From Haliotis asinina (taxonomy: Eukaryota; Mollusca; Gastropoda; Lepetellida; Haliotidae): a stretch of DNA of 64,000 nt. Within the stretch, counting starts at the first letter, position 1, and each line of letters begins with the position of its first letter. Positions 27,801-34,170 of this stretch are shown piece after piece. Position numbers and translations under genes: made by a program. The DNA lies in contig NC_090280.1 of NCBI RefSeq assembly GCF_037392515.1, forward strand, positions 62,013,504 through 62,077,503, read 5' to 3'. The notes beneath the pieces are model-generated. The model searched no databases, was not told the origin of the DNA, and worked only from the letters and a program-made list of their open reading frames with translations.

Positions 27801-28414
27801 GTGCAATGAAATTTATATGGACAGTAAAGTATTATCTTGTCTTATCTCAAAGCCCAAATCGCTCACTTCCTCACATCTCCTAAAAGGATATTTCAACTCA
27901 TTATGATTCCTCTCCATTTGCTTGAAACACATTTGAAATGCATGTTACCATCAAAAGCATTTCATAACATTAAAGATTATGAAAAGGATGTTTTGATACA
28001 TTTGATTTAAATGTCTATGAATAACTGGATGCTCACACACACACACACACACACACTCAAGCTTTTACCTCGAAAGTTGATTAAATGACCATTGAAACTC
28101 TCGTGAAAAAGAGTGAAAATGAACTGTGCACCTCCATACCCACTCCTAATCACTAAAAGCTGTATCCGCCAATCCTTGTCGATATAAAACACATTTTACA
28201 CAGTCTGACTCTGACCGGTCTCTGTTAAGTGAAAACAAGAACTGAGGTTTAGAAATTTAATTTATCATTCAACACATAATGAATTGAATATGCTGATAAA
28301 GTTACTCTAATTAGTATTAACTGCTACATGTCTTTGAAACCCACAACTCTGAGCATATAGAGATTATACTGACTGTTGCACAGTGTTATAGCATCAACTT
28401 ACCTCTGTCGGCAT
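9833..28414 (-). CDS. THOC6: THO complex subunit 6 (THOC6), 14 coding exons
   Basis: THOC6 is a WD40-repeat subunit of the THO/TREX complex, which couples nuclear mRNA processing to export. Coding exons in transcript order: 28403-28414, 25677-25792, 23706-23770, 23271-23325, 20820-20871, 20161-20189, 17937-17985, 15413-15490, 15051-15153, 13798-13850, 13526-13594, 12819-12932, 11278-11406 and 9833-9919. They sum to 1011 nt (336 aa plus stop; human about 341 aa), and all phases agree. The protein starts [20 protein letters not shown] and has [19 protein letters not shown] near the N-terminus, [84 protein letters not shown], and ends [15 protein letters not shown]. These match human THOC6 blocks in order. 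Exon 6 (29 nt) has the weakest acceptor. The first coding exon is only 12 nt. Exon 14 has a duplicated acceptor (see findings). Confidence 0.95.
9920..10031 (-). other. Duplicated 3' splice site at the last THOC6 exon
   Basis: On the minus strand two identical 24-nt tracts (each containing CTCTCCCTTGTTTCCAG) end in AG at 10007-10008 and 9920-9921. Each is followed by a similar exon start (GTGCCCAGTGTT and GTGCTCAGTGTT). The 87 bp between them have no stop in the THOC6 frame, so use of the upstream site would insert 29 residues. Confidence 0.85.
10175..10307. repeat. Palindromic foldback / MITE-like element
   Basis: The left arm (AAATACAGTTCGTTCTACCA) and the right arm (GTGGTAGAATGAACTGTATT) are inverted repeats of about 55 bp separated by a spacer of about 18 bp. 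The inner arms include CACACTTTCGCCCTGA and its complement TCAGGGCAAAAGTGTG. It lies in THOC6 intron 13. Confidence 0.8.
11025..11228. repeat. Interspersed repeat R200, copy 1
   Basis: This shares with 14828-15042 the ordered words ATGTGCAGTGCAT, GATTCCACRCRTAG, CCCTTCGCT, CACTCATACA, TTGTCAG and CTTGTTTGCCAGTA. The class is unknown. It lies in THOC6 intron 13, about 50 bp from the exon-13 splice donor. Confidence 0.75.
11480..12090. repeat. Composite repeat with four internal subrepeats of about 150 bp
   Basis: The module TGAAGGTCACCAAAAT, then CTTCCCTAGATGAAGCTTG, then GAATGGTTCTTGA recurs about four times with divergence. It ends GGACAGACAGACGGAACC and a G-rich stem. Repeats built of such AAGGTCACC and ACGGACAGACGG blocks are common in mollusc genomes. 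I cannot assign a transposon class. It is in THOC6 intron 12. Confidence 0.65.
13157..13256 (+). repeat. (GAGT)n microsatellite
   Basis: About 24 uninterrupted GAGT units. It abuts a SINE-B remnant whose tail is GTGAGTGAGT, so the microsatellite most likely grew from that tail. Confidence 0.97.
13257..13370 (-). repeat. SINE-B copy, internally deleted
   Basis: After the GAGT tail come TTACGCCACACTCAGC, then GCCTGACCACC, TCGCCTCATACGACAA and GGCCTATTCTACCACGGGAC. These are the two ends of SINE-B with the central block missing. It lies in THOC6 intron 11. Confidence 0.85.
14555..14815. repeat. Minisatellite, unit about 48 bp, about 6 copies
   Basis: The unit is of the form TTGATCAGTAATTCACATCC followed by CTCACATGTGTAACACTGCC. 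Copies vary by substitution and small deletions. It lies in THOC6 intron 9. Confidence 0.85.
14828..15042. repeat. Interspersed repeat R200, copy 2
   Basis: The second copy of the repeat at 11025-11228, with the same ordered words ending CTTGTTTGCCAGTAA. It stops about 8 bp short of the THOC6 exon-9 splice donor. Confidence 0.75.
15530..15740. repeat. Minisatellite, unit about 40 bp, left part
   Basis: Degenerate copies of GAGTTGAACCCAACTAACTC plus CCCACCTGACCCAAAGTG. It resumes at 17736, so the intervening 2 kb appears to be an insertion. On the THOC6 sense strand each unit reads TCAGGTGGGTGAG, close to the exon-7 donor CAGGTGGGTAG. Confidence 0.8.
15741..17735 (+). mobile_element. Unclassified insertion carrying a decayed coding-like array
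   Basis: This 2-kb block interrupts the 40-bp minisatellite. It contains unique flanks, a 63-bp array (16085-17300) and a plus-strand reading frame that leaves the array and ends in a Ser/Asp-rich tail. No transposase domain or clear terminal inverted repeats were seen, so it may be a non-autonomous element, a degraded transposon or a retrocopy fragment. It lies in THOC6 intron 7, antisense to the gene. Confidence 0.5.
16085..17300 (+). repeat. 63-bp tandem array, about 20 units, encoding a 21-aa acidic repeat
   Basis: In one plus-strand frame each unit reads [16 protein letters not shown] followed by QTAQV. In many units the first Gln codon CAA is TAA, often with a linked C-to-T change five bases later. 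Three units (junctions near 16165, 16283 and 16706) lack 16 bp and shift the frame. The last unit runs into unique sequence, [20 protein letters not shown] then VLSPKDHLT and a TGA. This suggests an old coding repeat that has decayed into a minisatellite. Confidence 0.8.
17736..17935. repeat. Minisatellite, unit about 40 bp, right part, plus CACT tract
   Basis: Same unit as 15530-15740, followed by CACTCACTCACTCACCCATT. It begins directly at the exon-7 donor of THOC6. Confidence 0.75.
18201..19713 (-). mobile_element. Tigger/pogo-type DNA transposon, copy 1 (degraded)
   Basis: Terminal inverted repeats are CAGTCAGACC at the left and GCGGCCTGACAG at the right, flanked by TA. The minus strand holds the transposase start [19 protein letters not shown] at 19287-19231 and a DDE-domain fragment [19 protein letters not shown] near 18564-18510. 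Most of the catalytic domain is deleted and the frame is broken. A SINE-A copy is inserted at 18672. It lies in THOC6 intron 6. Confidence 0.85.
18672..18848 (-). repeat. SINE-A copy, full length, reference-quality
   Basis: The reverse complement reads GGGGTAGCCTAGTGGTTAAA (A-box), then ACCCGGGTTCGATTCCCC (B-box), GGCCCATTTTCTGGTGTCCC, ATATTGCTGGAATATTGC, TAAAAGCGGCGTAAAAC and a CACTCACTCAC tail. It is the least diverged copy and shows the tRNA origin clearly. Confidence 0.95.
20440..20660 (-). repeat. SINE-B copy
   Basis: GTGAGTGAGTTTAGTTTTAC, CAGCAATATTCCAGCTATAT, CCAGACAATCCAGTGATCAA, TCAACCAAGTCAGGGAG and TTAGTCGCTTCTTACAACA occur in the family order. It lies in THOC6 intron 5. Confidence 0.92.
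21100..23195 (-). mobile_element. Tigger/pogo-type DNA transposon, copy 2 (longest coding remnant)
   Basis: The right terminal repeat is ACGAGGCTTCACTG followed by TA. No clean left repeat was found. The minus strand encodes an N-terminal HTH block (22800-22549: [38 protein letters not shown]), then a second DNA-binding block and the start of the DDE domain (22448-21873: [35 protein letters not shown]). The second catalytic Asp is in LLLDIAASH, where the family usually has DNA. An acidic C-terminal tail ends [10 protein letters not shown] near 21384. There are at least three frame breaks, so it is inactive. It lies in THOC6 intron 4, in the gene's orientation. Confidence 0.92.
23790..24560. 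repeat. Minisatellite, unit about 31-33 bp, about 23 copies
   Basis: The unit is CATGCCATGAGATAGCACTG then AGTGGACATGTAA, with variants ATATTACT and AAGAGCACA. Longer segments are repeated inside the array, indicating segmental expansion. It ends about 20 bp before the THOC6 exon-3 acceptor, in intron 2. Frames read from it are artefacts of the repeat. Confidence 0.93.
24629..24794 (-). repeat. SINE-A copy
   Basis: GATATTCCAGCAATGTCACA, TCACCAGAAATAGGCTTCAC, GTGAATCAAACAGACATC and CTTAACCACTAGATTACCCC occur in the family order, with moderate divergence. Confidence 0.85.
25227..25380 (-). repeat. SINE-A copy
   Basis: GAGTGAGTGAGTTTAGTTTT, TTCCAGCAATATCACGG, GGGACACCAGAAAATGGGC, GCGAACGCTTTAACCAC and GGCTACCCCACCGCCCC are all present. 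It has lost about 17 bp around the B-box. Confidence 0.92.
25850..25960 (+). repeat. SINE-B copy, 3' part
   Basis: CTGTTGATCAATGGATTGTC, CACACTCGATTATTTACAGA and CATATCGCTGGAGTATTGC match the 3' half of SINE-B. It lies in THOC6 intron 1. Confidence 0.8.
28033..28056. repeat. (CA)n microsatellite
   Basis: About 11 perfect CA dinucleotides in THOC6 intron 1. Confidence 0.95.
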
Positions 28415-28580
28415 ATTGTTTACGTTTTGATTCCTGCCGCCATACATGTGCTGCGCGAACTTCCGGTAAAGGGAGGTAAATATATGTACCCTATTGGCTA
28501 CACTGGTTACGTAACGACCCGAGACATACGTTCAGCGGCTTTTCGAGGAGTGTCTTCTCTCCCCTTATACAGGCCCCCTG
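28415..28580 (-). promoter_or_regulatory. THOC6 promoter region with module PM, copy 1
   Basis: Upstream of the THOC6 ATG on the minus strand come an ETS-type site ACCGGAAGTTCGCGC (about 28454-28468), a CCAAT box (28493-28497), the palindrome TTACGTAA (28507-28514) and a 39-bp core (28507-28545). The core is identical to one at 47786-47824. A hairpin pair GGGGAG/CTCCTC with one mismatch follows. Proximity to the start codon and the motif content support a promoter. No transcript start can be seen. Confidence 0.6.
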
Positions 28581-28861
28581 TTCTGATCAATTGTGTGTAA
28601 TACAAGAGAGCATATTGAACATGAGTTCCATCTTGTTGTTTGTCCTTTCATTAGGTTACTTTGTACTTAAGTACTAGGTATATACATTTTTCATTCATAT
28701 TCTACGTGCTTCTCCCTAAAAGTCATCATCATACCCTTGTCATAAATTATGAACGGTCCCCAACAGAGATTATATCTCCGTTCTTTGACCTGTTGTCCGT
28801 TTTCAGGCTACATGTAGACGTTGTTTTGCATCTGTTGACATAACATTTTTTGTAGTCGTGT

Positions 28862-29018
28862 GTGAGTGAGTTTAGTTTTACGCCGCTTTTAGCAATATTC
28901 CAGCACTATCACGGCAGGGGGACACCACATATGGGCTTCATACATTACACACGGAAATCAAACCCGGGTCTTCAACCTAACGAGCGAACGCTGTAACCAC
29001 TCGGCTCCCCAAACGCCC
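28862..29018 (-). repeat. SINE-A copy
   Basis: GTGAGTTTAGTTTTACGCCG, TTTAGCAATATTCCAGCA, AATCAAACCCGGGTCTTC and GCGAACGCTGTAACCACT are present. Confidence 0.92.
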
Positions 29019-29080
29019 TTTTCAGATTTAAATAGCGACGACCTATCGTTGATCATGATCAATTAGAAAACTTGCCGACG

Positions 29081-29142
29081 ATGGTGTAGCCAAGTGGTTA
29101 AAAGCGTTCGATTGTCATGTCGGTTCGATTCCCGATTACAAC
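29081..29142 (+). repeat. tRNA-like SINE head without body
   Basis: GTGTAGCCAAGTGGTTAAAA, then GTCGGTTCGATTCCCG, give A-box and B-box at tRNA-like spacing. The SINE-A body does not follow. It is either a truncated copy or a different SINE with the same head. No acceptor stem closes, so it is not a functional tRNA gene. Confidence 0.6.
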
Positions 29143-29547
29143 TATAGTTTGGCATGAAATGCACGTGGACACGGTTTGTTTTGGGTTTTTAATTGTTGTT
29201 TTTTTATGTTTTGTTTGTCGTTTTTTTTGTGTGTGTTTTTAAATAACACTTCATCCAATGATCCAATCGATCTCAAACTTTGAAAGTGGATGTTTTGTCG
29301 GATAACCTAATCAAATTGTAAATCACCGATTTTATGCTTTTGTATTTAAGAATCTGTCCATGTAACTGTCAACAAAATAATCAACAGTACGCAGACTGCT
29401 TGCAGAGGGAGGGAGCCAATGACCTGTAACAGCGGCAGTGTTGGGTCAGAAAGGTAAATGCACATGCAGTTCATGATAGTTACCTGTTCACTGCACAGTG
29501 ATAGACCGTTAGGATTATTTACATTGACTACTTCTAGCTGTCATCAT

Positions 29548-30840
29548 GAAAGCTTATTCAGATGATTCTAAACGTTTAAATAGAAAGGTGTTTAAATTTT
29601 TTTAAAAAGAGAGCACACGTAGCAAACCGATTTATAAGGTGTCGGATTACACGAAACGAAGTTTTGATCTTGGCATGAAAAAGAATATCGTGCTAAAAAT
29701 TGTGAGAAATAAACCAACAACCAAAAAACAAAACCTTGTGCAAAAAGGTAGGCATCCAAGGTTAGATTCTTTTGACACCAGGGTCATCAGATATGCCATT
29801 CGCTGGCTATTTGCTAGAAATGAACACCTGTACACAAGAAAGTTAAAACACATCCTTGCAGAAGATCATGACATTAATGTTTCTAGGGTTATGCTGAGCA
29901 ACCTACTGCTCAAATCTGGATACAAGTACAAGAAGGTAGCCAATCAGATAACGTGTAATGTGTTAGAGATCTGATATTGCGAAAACAGGGTGTAACTTTC
30001 TGAGAGAAATTAAGCAGACAAGAGAGGATGGGTTCGAAACTATATATGTGGATGAGAGCTGCGTCAATGCAAACCATATTGCTTCCAGACAGTGGCTACC
30101 CACTCATCCCAGTGATGGCAGGAAAACACCAACAGACAAAGGTGAATGTTTAATCGTTTTTCATACTGGTTCCCATCGTGGATTCCTACCTAGGTGAGGT
30201 CAAAGAGCACAGATGGTAGGGATTATCATACAGAAATGAATTCAACGGTTTTCACACAGTATGTTGAGGAACAATTGTTGCCAGCTCTGCCTGACAAAGT
30301 CTTTTTGTCATGGACAAAGCTCCCCATCACAGTGTTCGAGATCCAAACACAATAGGTGCCCAACTTCCAATACACGGAAGCCAGATATGCAGCAATGGCT
30401 AACAAATAACAATACACAATTTTCAATTAAGGCCACTAAACCACAGTTGTACCCTTTGATTGAAACTAACAAACCTCCACCCACATACATCATTGACAAC
30501 ATGCTACGCCAACACGGCCATAAGGTCTTGAGGTAGCCACCGTGCCACTGTGATCTCAACCCAATAGAACTTATCTGGGGAAACAGTGACCTGGAAAAAT
30601 CAGTCATTCAAGTTGAAAGATGTCAAGCACAATGTCAACACTGCTGGATGTGACATTGACATTGCACGCTGGCTTGCATGTGTTGAACATGTCAAGAAGG
30701 TGGAGAAAGAGTGCTGGCTCAAAGATGGCTTGAAGGGGCAAACAGTTAATCCAGTTGTCATTCGTCAGAACACTGATGACTCCTCTGTGGTAGAATGGAG
30801 TGAACTTGATGTCGTTTACTTCTGTAATTATATTTACAGT
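29548..30840 (+). pseudogene. IS630/Tc1-mariner-superfamily (DDE_3-type) transposase, broken
   Basis: Plus-strand blocks occur in the order seen in these transposases. They are an N-terminal region (29639-29971: VRNKPTTKKQNLVQKGRHPR, VSRVMLSNLLLKSGYKYKKV), ETIYVDESCVNANHIASRQW near 30040 with the first catalytic Asp, KGECLIVFHTGSHRGFLP near 30140, VMDKAPHHS near 30310 with the second Asp, and HCDLNPIELIWG near 30545 with the final Glu. Several frameshifts and in-frame stops separate the blocks, so it is dead. Terminal inverted repeats were not identified. Confidence 0.85.
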
Positions 30841-30935
30841 TAATAATAGTATTCATCCAGATATGCTCAAAGAAATACACATTTTCTTAACAATGACAAC
30901 GCTGACTAATTCCAAAGACTTCTAGTGTAACATGA

Positions 30936-31195
30936 AACACTCAGCAATATTCCAGCTATATGGGGGCGGTCCGTAAATAATCGAGTCTGGACCAGGCAAT
31001 CAATTGACCAACAGCATGAATATCGATCTGCACAAATGGGAACCAATGACATGTGTCAACCAAGTCGGTGAGCCTGACCACCCGATCCCTTTAGTCGCCA
31101 CGTACCTCAAGCATAGTCGCCTTTTATGGCAAGTATGGGTTGCTGAAGGCCTATTGTACCCCGGATCTTCATGGGTCCCGTAGTGTCGAAGCTGA
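30936..31195 (-). repeat. SINE-B copy, near full length
   Basis: It runs from CACTCAGCAATATTCCAGCT through GTCAACCAAGTCGGTGAGCC to GAAGGCCTATTGTACCCCGG and ATGGGTCCCG. Only the GTGA tail is missing. It defines the 5' end of SINE-B. Confidence 0.93.
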
Positions 31196-31499
31196 AAAGG
31201 GCCGACGTAAATATACTAACATCCATAGGAAACTTGGCAGCTACTGAAAAGAATTAAAATTGTAGAAAGACAGATACTCTTAAATAAACGTGACCATGCC
31301 AGCCAAATCCACCCCAAAACCCAAAACCCCAAACGCCCAAGAATACGGGTCCGCTTTATGACTGCAGTTTTTTACTCGGTTGTTTTGAAAATGTGAGTGT
31401 TTGCAAAAAGCTCGTGATTTTCGTGTCTAGAAATTCCACATGCACAAACAGAATAAAAACTTCAGTTCACATGCTATAGACGCAGTATTCAAGAAACAA

Positions 31500-31645
31500 T
31501 TGACACATGTCATCGACTCCCAATTGCGCAGATCGATGTTCATCCCTGGATTGTCTGGTCCAGACTCGATTATTTACAGACCACCACCATATAGTTGGAA
31601 TATTGCTGATTGTGGTGTAAATCTAACCTCACTCACTCACTCAGA
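31500..31645 (+). repeat. SINE-B copy, 3' part with tail
   Basis: GACACATGTCATCGACTCCC, GTCCAGACTCGATTATTTAC, GTTGGAATATTGCTGA and a CTCACTCACTCACTC tail are present. Confidence 0.92.
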
Positions 31646-32359
31646 TTTACACTGAATATTGTAGTTATGTTCTTTAATTATTACTATCACTAAAAGGGTT
31701 TTCTCAGATGTTGCATAGAATTTGCTCCTGATATGACGATCAGGACTTAGATGCGAATTCAATTAAATCCTTTTTAACTCTAAATAATACAACGTGGACA
31801 GAACGATTCAACTGTCTTAGTTTTGTCTCCATTAATGATAAACTTGTTCATTTCGCAGATTGATAGTTTACCTTTCTGTGCATTTGAAAAGGAAATAAAA
31901 GCAAAGCATGAAAGTCAAGACTGTTTTACACAAGTGAACCAGGACGTGTTTTGTTTTCGGCCCTAATGGTTGTGCGTACAATGTGCTTAAATCGAATGAA
32001 CAGGGAGTCGGATATAAACGGAAGAAATCACCTACTGTGATAATATTTGTCAGATGAAAACTTTGAGAATACATTAATACAACTGAAGGAAGTCACTTTC
32101 CCAACACCATGTAAACAGAACATCAATAACTTCAAAGATAACAATACAATTTAATAACATTTGTATAATACAATATGGAAGAGCAAACACCACACATATA
32201 ACTGCGGACATTTTATAGAGATTAATAGTGGCACCTTTTCAATTTCATAAATAGCACAGGTGTAAATTCGAAAATATCACAAATTTATACTTGTAAAGAT
32301 GAAAGCACGTTACTGAATGTCTATAGCCTCAGCCAGCCTTGACTTTCATGGCGACTGTT

Positions 32360-32716
32360 TTAGCGGAGGAGGTGGCGCACCCCGACGAAGAGCCTGGCGA
32401 TTTTTGACTTCTTTTTCGGCTTTGTGGTTACATTGATAACGCTGACATTGGACGTGTGGGAAAGTCCAGACAGTGGCAGACGTGAAGAACTCAGTCCTGC
32501 AAAACACACATCGCTGGCTACTGATGTCTGGCACATATCTCCCTCAGCAGACGACAAGGCGGCCGTTTCGAAATCTTTGACGGTAACTTCCTTATCATCG
32601 AGATGTTTGTGATTTAATGACTTGCTAATGTGTGTGGAAGGATGCGTGGAATGGTGGCGACTAGTCCTTGTTCGTCTGGACAGGACTGGGTGTAGCTTTG
32701 ACTGAATCACTGGCCC
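32360..32716 (-). CDS. Candidate terminal exon of an unrecognised gene
   Basis: On the minus strand a good polypyrimidine tract and acceptor (TGTTTCTTCTTCAAG) opens 118 codons in phase 0 that end at TAA (32360-32362). The peptide is Ser/Thr/His-rich (TRTSRHHSTHPSTHISKSLN) with an acidic middle (KDFETAALSSAEGD) and a basic C-terminus (KPKKKSKIARLFVGVRHLLR). No domain is recognised. It is weakly supported. The only nearby candidate start, a short exon at 37754-37775, ends in phase 1, so at least one unseen exon would be needed to join them. Confidence 0.35.
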   Translation of the reverse strand, partial: GPVIQSKLHPVLSRRTRTSRHHSTHPSTHISKSLNHKHLDDKEVTVKDFETAALSSAEGDMCQTSVASDVCFAGLSSSRLPLSGLSHTSNVSVINVTTKPKKKSKIARLFVGVRHLLR

Positions 32717-33394
32717 CTTGAAGAAGAAACACAGAATTACACACATGGGTGTTCATTATACGAGGGGCTTCTTCCGCCTACTCCCATTTGTGAGAACTCC
32801 CATTTGTTAGACATTGGAGAAAGTAATTAGCAAAGAAAACACGCATTATTCCCCTATCTGTTAGAATAGATTATCCCTAGCTATTTAGGTTGTAGCTAGC
32901 TAATTAGTGTTGAGTTATTTAACTGCACCTTGTTTGTAACAGACGTTTTATTTTATGAAATCTCATTAAAACACTGAAAAAAGTCCGGTTTTGATAAATT
33001 TGCAGTTATTGTCAAATAAACTGATGTTTAGCGGCATTTAGTACTGGACAGTATAATAATATAATGTGGAGTTCATCACTGACAGATGATGTATATGGTT
33101 ATATCTTTCAACGTCCTGTTTCAGTGGGTGACCTATGGTTTGAATTTAATTAACCAGAGTCTTGTGCGTTGATTAACCTATTAATGAACTGTGCCTCCTG
33201 TAGGGATGTGGAAGTACCACCTATATTCACTGAACCAGTGTAACAAATGGGAGGACACCGCGTGTTCAGTATGGACAGTTTACTGTCTCACATTACTTCA
33301 AATTTAAACAAATGGATTTAAGAATACTTTGAGGAGTTTTTGGTACAGATTTTTATAATCAATTGTTACACCACGGACACCCGGGATAGAATTG

Positions 33395-33552
33395 ATTTTC
33401 AGTGTCGTATGCGGCGACTAATGGGATCCGGTGGTCAGGTTCGCTGACTTGGTTGACACATGTGATTGGTTCCCACTTTGCTTAGATCAATGCTTATGAT
33501 GCTGACCAGTGGATTGTCTGGATGTTGTTCGGTACGGTGTTAAACAACGCAC
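33395..33552 (+). repeat. SINE-B copy, central part
   Basis: GGCGACTAATGGGATCCGGT, TTGGTTGACACATG, CAGTGGATTGTCTGG and GGTACGGTGTTAAAC are present. Confidence 0.82.
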
Positions 33553-33635
33553 ACACAGACACACCTCAAACATACGAAAGCTAATACAAACACGCATAAA
33601 ATCAATATGATTCGGGAATGCAGAGGAAACGGTTC

Positions 33636-33759
33636 TATACTGACAGCAAAAGAAACGCAATTTTCGAAAAAATGAAACCTCAAAAAAGTAAGCGTTCATG
33701 TTTATGTCTTCTATTTAAAAACGTTACAAAACGTTGCATTTCTTTTCCTGTCCAGTATG
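33636..33759. mobile_element. MITE-2 copy, Tc1/mariner-like ends
   Basis: The left end ATACTGACAGCAAAAGAAAC and the right end TTTCTTTTCCTGTCCAGTAT are inverted repeats of about 25 bp flanking about 75 bp. A related element is at 51317-51446. Confidence 0.8.
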
Positions 33760-34170
33760 TATAAAATCCCTGCTTCCAGTAAATATAAAAATTTGCGTCT
33801 GTTACCCAGAATACATACCATAACTTCCTGTGTACCACGTTCAGGATCACCAATGTTCACTAGGTGAGAATTCCGTTCACCAAACAACTGCTCACCATCT
33901 GAAAATAAGATTTACTTCAATCATAACATTAATCACAACCTTCGATGAGTCATCAATTAAAGGGGAAGTGTACACCAAAAACGTGGGGTTTTTATCTTTT
34001 GAAAAACTAAACGAAAGCTTAAAGATATGATATGTCATTATAATCCCTTTGTTTTCCGAGCTAAACAGGCCAGGGTGAACGTGTAACGTGAGTTTCTAAA
34101 AACAGTTCGGAAACTTTGCATCGGCGTTCGGGTTTCCATATTTTCCAACACATCTTAGCAACATTAGGAT

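Larger units (their letters stand above)
28581..32359. other. Intergenic stretch with repeats
   Basis: Nothing gene-like was found outside the listed SINE and transposase remnants. 29150-29240 is T-rich and low-complexity. 31650-32359 is AT-rich unique DNA with no supported exon. Confidence 0.5.
32717..34170. other. Intergenic stretch
   Basis: Apart from the SINE-B part at 33395 and the MITE at 33636, this is AT-rich unique sequence. CTCCCATTTGTGAGAACTCC and its near-copy repeat around 32780-32810. No exon is supported. Confidence 0.5.
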
